Below, in pieces: positions 58,707-64,000 of a stretch of DNA of 64,000 bases. A program made the translations under genes and the position numbers. The stretch's first letter is position 1, and every line of letters begins with the position of its first letter. The DNA is from Listeria ivanovii subsp. londoniensis (GTDB lineage Bacteria > Bacillota > Bacilli > Lactobacillales > Listeriaceae), in assembly GCF_000763495.1 (NCBI RefSeq), contig NZ_CP009576.1:1684001-1748000 (forward strand), read 5' to 3'. Under the pieces are notes generated by a model. That model saw nothing but the letters and a program-made list of their open reading frames with translations. It was not told the DNA's origin and made no database searches.

Positions 58707-59525
58707 TTATGCTAAATCTTTTTTCTTGTCGAGTTGTGCGGTTAAAATAAGGATTAAAATAAATAATACAGCGAATACCCATAACCACATTCCATATTCA
58801 CCATTTACAATTGCATTATACCCTAAAGCACCTAATGCTCCTCCCATGATTGGTCCTAGAACCGGAACCCATGAGTAACCCCAATCTGACCCACCTTTAC
58901 CTGAAATTGGCCAAACAAAATGCGCAATTCTTGGTCCAAGGTCACGAGCTGGGTTAATTGCATAACCAGTTGTTCCACCGAGTGACATACCAATTGCAAT
59001 GATTAACGCACCAACAACAAGCGGATTTAAACCATCTGAGAAAGAATTTGCTCCTAATGATAACAAACCAAAAACTAAGACAAAAGTGCCTAATGCTTCA
59101 CCAAAAAAGTTAGATGTAAAGTGGCGAATCGCCGGTGCCGTTGCAAAAACCCCTAATTTAGTAGGTTTGTCCTCCGTTTGTTTCCAATGTGGATAATAGT
59201 GTAACCATACAAGTGTTGCCCCAATAAATGCCCCAATGAACTGAGCTACAATATACGGCAAGACATAATCCCATGGGAATACACCTGCAAGCGCCATACC
59301 GACTGTTACAGCAGGATTAAGATGTGCCATACTCATATATCCAGAAACATAGACTCCCATTGTCACACCGAGCCCCCAAGCTAAAGTAACAACGACCCAG
59401 CCAGCATTTTCTGCTTTGGATTTTTTCAGTGATACCCCGGCTACAACACCCGCACCTAATATAATTAGGATTGCTGTACCAATTAATTCACCTAAAAACT
59501 GTGTTGCTAAACTTGTGTCAATCAT
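58707..59525 (-). CDS. glpF: Glycerol facilitator GlpF
   Basis: 272 residues, six-helix MIP channel with two NPA motifs, HLNPAVTVG and AINPARDLGPR (the second followed by DLG), and the aquaglyceroporin-type GYAINPARD. It lets glycerol diffuse into the cell for GlpK. The ATG at 59525 has GGAG 8-9 nt upstream; the open frame continues further to 59561 but only through leader. The operon has a promoter with a cre and a leader terminator. Confidence 0.95.
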   Translation of the reverse strand: MIDTSLATQFLGELIGTAILIILGAGVVAGVSLKKSKAENAGWVVVTLAWGLGVTMGVYVSGYMSMAHLNPAVTVGMALAGVFPWDYVLPYIVAQFIGAFIGATLVWLHYYPHWKQTEDKPTKLGVFATAPAIRHFTSNFFGEALGTFVLVFGLLSLGANSFSDGLNPLVVGALIIAIGMSLGGTTGYAINPARDLGPRIAHFVWPISGKGGSDWGYSWVPVLGPIMGGALGALGYNAIVNGEYGMWLWVFAVLFILILILTAQLDKKKDLA

Positions 59526-59611
59526 TTTTTCCAACTCCTTCTTCTTGCTTATTTGTAGCACCGGAATTTTCCTTTACTAGTCCCCTTACATTCCGATTAT
59601 CAATTAACTTC

Positions 59612-59673
59612 AAAAAAAGAATGACAATCAAAACTTAGGCAAACTAGTGCCTTGCATCGTTTCGATTGTCATC
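59612..59673 (-). terminator. GlpP-type leader terminator of glpFK
   Basis: On the minus strand a 15-bp arm (59659-59673) pairs with 59620-59634 except for one wobble, enclosing a small AGGCA/TGCCT hairpin, followed by a run of seven T. It lies in the leader before glpF. In Bacillus the protein GlpP, bound to glycerol-3-phosphate, prevents ending at the matching site. glpP itself is not in this window. Confidence 0.82.
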
Positions 59674-59705
59674 TCTTCTCCTGACATGTTAATTAACTTG
59701 AGTCT

Positions 59706-59734
59706 ATTTAACCATACCAAGAAAACGCTGTCAA
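59706..59734 (-). promoter_or_regulatory. Promoter of glpFK with overlapping cre
   Basis: TTGACA (59729-59734), 17 bp, TTAAAT (59706-59711). The sequence TGACAGCGTTTTCT (minus strand, 59733-59720) fits the cre consensus at 12 of 14 positions and lies on the -35, so CcpA should repress glpFK when glucose is present. The leader spans about 170 nt, with the terminator in it. The 367-bp gap between glpF and rpmA is filled by this leader and the rpmA terminator. Confidence 0.8.
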
Positions 59735-59854
59735 TCAAACGACTTGTCCCATTTTTCACAATGTATGTATCTTTATCTGCCTCTTTACTTCTACCCCAAT
59801 TTAAAAGTTTTCTAACCCCGATTATAAGAATTTTTTTCACAAAGAAAGGCAAAT

Positions 59855-59882
59855 AAAAAAACCGCCACAAGTGACGGTTTTA
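59855..59882 (-). terminator. Intrinsic terminator after rpmA
   Basis: AACCGTCA-CTTG-TGGCGGTT (one wobble) followed by TTTTT on the minus strand. Confidence 0.85.
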
Positions 59883-59892
59883 ATTTATCTTA

Positions 59893-60183
59893 TTAAGCTT
59901 CTTGTACTTCAGGATAAACGCTAACTTTTTTCTTGTCGCGTCCCATACGTTCAAAACGTACAACGCCATCCGTTTTAGCAAATAAAGTATCATCGCCGCC
60001 ACGTCCTACGTTAGTTCCTGGATAGATTTTAGTACCACGTTGACGGTAAAGGATAGATCCACCAGTAACAAATTGTCCGTCCGCACGTTTTGCACCTAAT
60101 CGTTTTGATTCAGAGTCACGTCCGTTAGAAGTCGAACCGCCACCCTTTTTGTGCGCAAAATGTTGAATATCAAATTTTAACAT
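59893..60183 (-). CDS. rpmA: 50S ribosomal protein L27, with Prp-cleaved N-terminal extension
   Basis: 96 residues. The mature protein starts [21 protein letters not shown]. Before it is the nine-residue extension MLKFDIQHF, the Prp cleavage signal in Firmicutes, cut after Phe9. Mature L27 sits near the peptidyl transferase centre. Prp is encoded 13 nt upstream. Confidence 0.96.
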
Positions 60184-60196
60184 GAAATTCCACCTC

Positions 60197-60514
60197 CTAT
60201 TTGGAGTTAATTTTTATATGATCAGGATAGCTGTACGCTAATGACCTTAGTTGATTTTCCATCCCTGTAAGCAAGATTTGAACCACTTCGTCTCCAACAA
60301 ATTCAGCAGGTACAGAATAATAAAGGTAACCCTCTGCTTCTTCTATCTCAGGTTCAAAGTCACGCACTTCCGAAATAGCATTCACCATTCCAAAAGCAAT
60401 CGACGAAGCACCTGCACAAACTAAATCACTGCCGCGTTCGGCAAAATCAGCATGTCCACTCATTGTAAAAGAAATTATTTGATTTTTTTCTCGCAAAACA
60501 TCGACTTGAATCAT
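60197..60514 (-). CDS. prp: Ribosomal-processing cysteine protease Prp (YsxB)
   Basis: 105 residues. The catalytic pair is His21 (SGHADF) and Cys33 ([13 protein letters not shown]). It removes the L27 N-terminal extension; in Staphylococcus this is essential. It lies between rplU and rpmA, as in other Firmicutes that carry the extended L27, so all three parts of the system are here in one operon. Confidence 0.93.
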
Positions 60515-60532
60515 TTGTTTCGTCCTTTCAAA

Positions 60533-60841
60533 TTAAGCATTGATTGCATCAATAGTTAATTTTGTGTAAGGTTGACGATGACCTTGTTTTTTGTGGTAGT
60601 TCTTTTTCGGTTTATATTTATAAACTGTCAATTTCTTCGCACGGCCTTGTTTTTCAACTTTAGCTGTTACAGTTGCTCCGTCCACGAATGGAACGCCAAC
60701 TTTAGCGGAATCTCCGCCTACGAATAGAACTTTGTCAAAAGTAACAACATCACCAACTTCACCTGCTAATTTCTCAACATAGATTTCTTGGCCTGCTTCT
60801 ACTTTGATTTGTTTCCCACCTGTTTCAATAATTGCGTACAT
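60533..60841 (-). CDS. rplU: 50S ribosomal protein L21
   Basis: 102 residues: [61 protein letters not shown]. It binds 23S rRNA in the large subunit. First gene of the rplU-prp-rpmA operon, with a ribosomal-protein leader upstream. Confidence 0.97.
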
Positions 60842-60948
60842 ACTTGCACCTCCTCATATACTAAGACTCGCCATCACAGGGGACTTACACAAGGTAAATA
60901 CTTAACCCAGCTCTGTGCGGTTGTAGCTTGGTGCGCTACAAACATAAC
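60842..60948 (-). ncRNA. L21 ribosomal-protein leader
   Basis: About 105 nt between promoter and rplU with a GTAGCGCACCAAGCTAC hairpin (GTAGC/GCTAC) near the 5' end and the TGTGATGGCGAGTC... region near the gene, as I recall for the Firmicute L21 leader. L21 or another protein is thought to bind it for feedback. No open frame explains the region. Confidence 0.75.
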
Positions 60949-60954
60949 AGTAAA

Positions 60955-60984
60955 ATGATAGCATAAAGAAGCCACTACTGTCAA
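60955..60984 (-). promoter_or_regulatory. Sigma-A promoter of rplU-prp-rpmA
   Basis: TTGACA (60979-60984), 18 bp, TATCAT (60955-60960) on the minus strand. Confidence 0.75.
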
Positions 60985-60991
60985 TCAATTA

Positions 60992-62356
60992 TTAATTTTG
61001 CTTCTCTACACGTAAAATTTGATAGAACGGTATTCGTTCATCTGCTACTTCCCAATCAACCGGTGCATCATTTAAGGTGTTTAAATCCAGAAAAGTATCT
61101 AATACATCTTCTGTTGTAATGATCTGGATACTTTCTGGCTCCCCTTGCATAATCCCTGAAAGTTCTCTTTCTAATTGGTATGCAAGTGTCTCTTTAGATG
61201 CTACATGACCTGTTCCGTAGCAAGTCGGACAAGGAATCGTTGTAGCTTCTAGAAATGACTGTTGTTTCTTTCGTCTGGTTAGCTGAAGAAGCCCTGACTG
61301 CGAAAGCGCCGCAATTTGGGTTGTAATATATTCTTCTCGTGTTTGCCGTTCTAACACCTCATAGAGTTCTGTGTAGCCACTTTCCGACATCCCGCCGATA
61401 AAATCTACTAAAATCATGCCACTCATATTTCGAAGGCGAATTTGTTTAAGTATTTCTGGAACCGCTTTTTGATTAATAAGCTCTACTGTTTTTTCTTTTT
61501 CTGTAGAACCTTTATAGCGACCAGAGTTAACATCTATCACCCACATCGCCTCTGTTTTCTCAATAAATAAAGAAGAACCATTCGAAAGATGAACTACAGG
61601 ACGACTTAGGCGATCAATTTGTTTTTTTATACTTAAATCGGCAAATAAGTCTGCACTTTTCGTTAGAGTTACTTGATCTGACCAATTCGACTCAAGCACT
61701 CTCGCAAAATCAAAATCATCCGTAATTATTTCATCTGGTTCATAACGTTGAATAAATTGTTTAGTACTAGCAAACACCCCATAAGCCGCAGATAAAAGCA
61801 GCCCTGGTTTTTTTCGTTTATTACTTTTTAGAATTACTTGCTCGTACTCTTCTCTAGCTTCATTTAGTGCTGTTTCCAATTGTTCTTTCGTGGCTTTTTC
61901 AGCACTAGAGCGGATTATCACAGCTTCATTTTTCCCTAAAAGCAATTCGATTGTTTTTTTCAAGGGCTCTTTATCCATAATTCTTTTTGAAATAGAGATA
62001 TATTCTTTTCCATATAAATAAACAAGTAAATCTCCTGGAAATGTTAGTTCAGCGGTTAAAAGCGGAAGTTTAGTCACACTGCCTTCGCGGATAATTTGAA
62101 CGGGCAGTTTGGCTCCTTGTGTTTTCTCATAAAAATCTGGAATATCTTTCAAATGGATAAAACCTTTATTTTGATTGCCTAAGTCAACAAAAGCCGCATT
62201 TATTTTCCGGTCAATTTTTTGAATAAAACCATAAAAAATATCACCCACTTGGATTTTATTAGATGGCCTAATAACTTCCATATCAATCATTTGCTCATCT
62301 TCAAGAACTGCTATTCTTTTTTCTATATAAGCTGCACTAATTACTACTTTTTTCAT
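60992..62356 (-). CDS. rng: RNase E/G-family ribonuclease
   Basis: 454 residues: N-terminal RNase E/G fold with an S1-like region (GDIFYGFIQKIDRKINAAFVDLGNQNKGFIHL), the catalytic Asp in MWVIDVNSGRYKG and the second Asp in MILVDFIGGM, and the zinc-link CPTCYGTG. It cleaves single-stranded RNA at AU-rich sites. Bacillus subtilis uses RNase Y/J instead and has none; Listeria has this gene. A putative membrane anchor is absent. It lies downstream of minD on the same strand. Confidence 0.9.
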   Translation of the reverse strand: MKKVVISAAYIEKRIAVLEDEQMIDMEVIRPSNKIQVGDIFYGFIQKIDRKINAAFVDLGNQNKGFIHLKDIPDFYEKTQGAKLPVQIIREGSVTKLPLLTAELTFPGDLLVYLYGKEYISISKRIMDKEPLKKTIELLLGKNEAVIIRSSAEKATKEQLETALNEAREEYEQVILKSNKRKKPGLLLSAAYGVFASTKQFIQRYEPDEIITDDFDFARVLESNWSDQVTLTKSADLFADLSIKKQIDRLSRPVVHLSNGSSLFIEKTEAMWVIDVNSGRYKGSTEKEKTVELINQKAVPEILKQIRLRNMSGMILVDFIGGMSESGYTELYEVLERQTREEYITTQIAALSQSGLLQLTRRKKQQSFLEATTIPCPTCYGTGHVASKETLAYQLERELSGIMQGEPESIQIITTEDVLDTFLDLNTLNDAPVDWEVADERIPFYQILRVEKQN

Positions 62357-62369
62357 TTTATCACCTTTT

Positions 62370-62402
62370 ATAAAGACCCTTCATCCAAAGACAAAGGGTC
62401 CT
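62370..62402 (-). terminator. Intrinsic terminator between minD and rng
   Basis: Arms 62395-62401 and 62376-62382 (GACCCTT/AAGGGTC) followed by TTTAT on the minus strand, before the rng RBS AGGTG. Confidence 0.6.
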
Positions 62403-62408
62403 AATTTT

Positions 62409-63209
62409 TTATTTACCGCCAAAAAGTTGTTTTAGGCGTGCGAAAAATCCTGGCTTCTTCGCTTCGATAGACATTAACGGAATCGATTCACCGAGAATGC
62501 GTCGAGCGATATTTCGATAACCTTGAGATGCACGGTTATTCGGTAACATCGCAACCGGATCCCCGCTGTTAGATGAGCGAATAACTTCATCATCATCAAT
62601 AATAATTCCGAGCAATTCAATGGATAAATGTGTGGTAATCTCATCAATATCCATCACATCGCCATTTACCATCATTTGCGTACGAATACGATTAATAATA
62701 AGTTTTGGTGGTTCGATAGCTTCTTTTTCAAGTAATCCAATAATTCGATCCGCATCACGCACAGCGGAAATTTCCGGAGTAGTAACAACAATAGCTTTAT
62801 CAGCTCCAGCAACCGCATTTTTATATCCAGTTTCAATTCCTGCTGGACAATCGATTAGAATAAAATCATAATCTGGACGTAATTGGTTAATTAAGTCTAT
62901 CATTTGTTCTGCCGAAACCGCATTTTTATCTGTTGTTTGTGCTGCAGGTAGCAAGAAAAGTAAATCATCAAAGCGTTTATCTTTTATCATTGCTTGATGG
63001 ATTTTACAGCGTCCTTCCACTACATCAACTAAGTCATATATAATTCGATTTTCAAGACCTAAAACAACATCTAAATTGCGAAGGCCGATATCCATATCAA
63101 TTAAGCACACTTTCTTACCTTGAAGAGCAAGTGCCGTTCCCAAGTTAGCAGTTGAAGTAGTTTTTCCTACTCCACCTTTCCCAGAAGTAATGACTATAGC
63201 TTCTCCCAT
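62409..63209 (-). CDS. minD: Septum-site regulator ATPase MinD
   Basis: 266 residues. Deviant Walker A KGGVGKTTSTAN (about 11-22), switch DCPAGIETG, and a C-terminal amphipathic helix KKPGFFARLKQLFGGK for membrane binding. With MinC it blocks FtsZ assembly away from midcell. In Firmicutes DivIVA/MinJ, not MinE, set the poles; neither is here. AAGGAGG precedes the ATG, 2 nt after minC. Confidence 0.96.
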   Translation of the reverse strand: MGEAIVITSGKGGVGKTTSTANLGTALALQGKKVCLIDMDIGLRNLDVVLGLENRIIYDLVDVVEGRCKIHQAMIKDKRFDDLLFLLPAAQTTDKNAVSAEQMIDLINQLRPDYDFILIDCPAGIETGYKNAVAGADKAIVVTTPEISAVRDADRIIGLLEKEAIEPPKLIINRIRTQMMVNGDVMDIDEITTHLSIELLGIIIDDDEVIRSSNSGDPVAMLPNNRASQGYRNIARRILGESIPLMSIEAKKPGFFARLKQLFGGK

Positions 63210-63211
63210 GT

Positions 63212-63889
63212 TTAACGCCCTCCTTGAAAATTAGAAATTTCGGGTCTAATTTTTCTTATCTTATGTATCTCGTCAATGACAATTTCTCCAGTATCAGCAA
63301 CAAACGCAGAAAATAAATCTGTATCTAAAACTTCTTTATATTCTTCATTATCAAAACCATAAACTTTACCAGCAATTCTAACTTGTGATGGATAAAGAAA
63401 TTTCCCAGCTACAACTGCACTTTCATTTCCTTCAAACCCAGCATGAATAATCCCCTTAATATTACCGAGCACAAAAACATTGCCATTGGAGCGGATTTGT
63501 CCACCTGGATTCACATCACCAATCAATAAAAAATCGCCAGGGACTTGAACGACTTGCCCAGAACGAATAATGGTCGCCATAGAAAAAATTTGGTCACGCT
63601 CTTTCCATTTTCTGGCGTCATCTTTGGACATCACATTACTATAAAATGCACTAATTTTCATTTGACTGTTATTATGAATAATAGTAGATATTTCAAGTTC
63701 TTCTTCCTCTGAGAACAGACGGTTACCAATTTGAACTTGTACCTCTAACTTTTCACCAGAGTATGGGTTTTGTTTTTTATCAGCTAGTAATTGCGACAAT
63801 TCTTGTTGTAACTCAAGGAAACTAGCCTTATCACTAAGAAAAATACTAATGCCATCTTTTGTGCCTTTAATTTGAACATTCTTCTTCAT
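63212..63889 (-). CDS. minC: Septum-site inhibitor MinC
   Basis: 225 residues: N-terminal FtsZ-binding domain (MKKNVQIKGTKDGISIFLSD), then the C-terminal beta-helix (IIRSGQVVQVPGDFLLIGDVNPGGQIRSNGNVFVLG) that binds MinD. The ATG at 63889 has GGGGTG about 9 nt upstream; the GTG four codons earlier is inside that site. Upstream, 63890-64000, I see nothing definite; mre genes would be expected beyond the window. Confidence 0.94.
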   Translation of the reverse strand: MKKNVQIKGTKDGISIFLSDKASFLELQQELSQLLADKKQNPYSGEKLEVQVQIGNRLFSEEEELEISTIIHNNSQMKISAFYSNVMSKDDARKWKERDQIFSMATIIRSGQVVQVPGDFLLIGDVNPGGQIRSNGNVFVLGNIKGIIHAGFEGNESAVVAGKFLYPSQVRIAGKVYGFDNEEYKEVLDTDLFSAFVADTGEIVIDEIHKIRKIRPEISNFQGGR

Positions 63890-64000
63890 ATACGATTTCA
63901 CCCCGCAACATTTATACTCTAGTCTTTAGTATACACTAACTCAAATTAAATGATAATAAAAATATACTTTTTCTGAAAAAAACAGCTTGAATCGCAAACT

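Noticed and set aside
59628-59870. 80-codon minus-strand open frame in the glpF leader
   Set aside because: It crosses the promoter, cre and terminator hairpin, has no clear ribosome-binding site and no recognisable protein.

Overview
The window is a low-GC Firmicute chromosome segment and reads as Listeria, most likely L. monocytogenes or a close sensu stricto relative. The gene order comEA/comEB, yqeM-rsfS-yqeK-nadD-yhbY-aroE-yqeH-yqeG, greA-udk, alaS, yclHIJK-like, recD2, mnmA-iscS, rarA, cymR, amtB-glnK, hisS-aspS, relA-apt-recJ, secDF, tgt-queA-ruvBA, pheA, obg, glpFK, rplU-prp-rpmA, minCD follows the Listeria backbone as I remember it (the lmo1483 to lmo1545 stretch). No database search was possible, so species is inferred. 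Most genes lie on the minus strand.

Layout. 1-6.3 kb: 5' part of comEB, then comEA, then a tightly packed housekeeping operon (yqeG to yqeM). 6.4-14.7 kb: plus-strand oligopeptidase, then mtnN, yrrS, greA with an attenuator-like leader, udk, trmR, mltG, a plus-strand DedA protein, and yrzB-yqgF-ireB. 14.8-17.7 kb: alaS behind a T-box. 17.7-22.2 kb: an ABC exporter (yclHI-like) divergent from its two-component system (yclJK-like), with three 11-bp-phased repeats between them. 22.3-30.2 kb: recD2, a TPR protein, an exported hydrolase, mnmA-iscS, 6S RNA and rarA. 30.3-33.1 kb: cymR, amtB-glnK with two GlnR/TnrA-like boxes, and a small exported protein. 33.1-36.5 kb: hisS-aspS behind a second T-box. 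36.6-37.9 kb: a cell-wall amidase. 37.96-39.46 kb: an intact IS3-family (IS150-like) element. 39.5-45.2 kb: a frameshifted dtd, then relA, apt, recJ. 45.3-52.8 kb: lapA-like, secDF, comN, yajC, tgt, queA, ruvB, ruvA. 52.9-57 kb: ldh, yebC, pheA, obg. 57.1-60.9 kb: glpFK with promoter, cre and leader terminator, then the L21-Prp-L27 operon with its leader. 61-63.9 kb: RNase G-like rng and minCD.

The window is mostly core genome. The only clear accessory DNA is the insertion sequence. It sits in the loop of what was a bidirectional terminator between the amidase and dtd, so the two stem arms are now 1.5 kb apart. The element carries a hairpin hiding the transposase ribosome-binding site, a canonical -1 slippery heptamer, and a minus-strand terminator at its right end. 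Next to it, dtd has lost one base in a homopolymer and reads as a pseudogene.

Other regulatory structure: two T-boxes, 6S RNA, the L21 leader, a GlpP-type leader terminator, a hairpin able to hide the ireB ribosome-binding site only in alaS read-through RNA, and two genes (yqeM and mtnN) whose ribosome-binding sites directly abut an upstream intrinsic terminator. I found no CRISPR array, prophage, tRNA or rRNA gene, and no recognisable defence system. I cannot point to a wholly new multi-gene system. The best novelty candidates are the regulatory arrangements and the IS/terminator/dtd locus.
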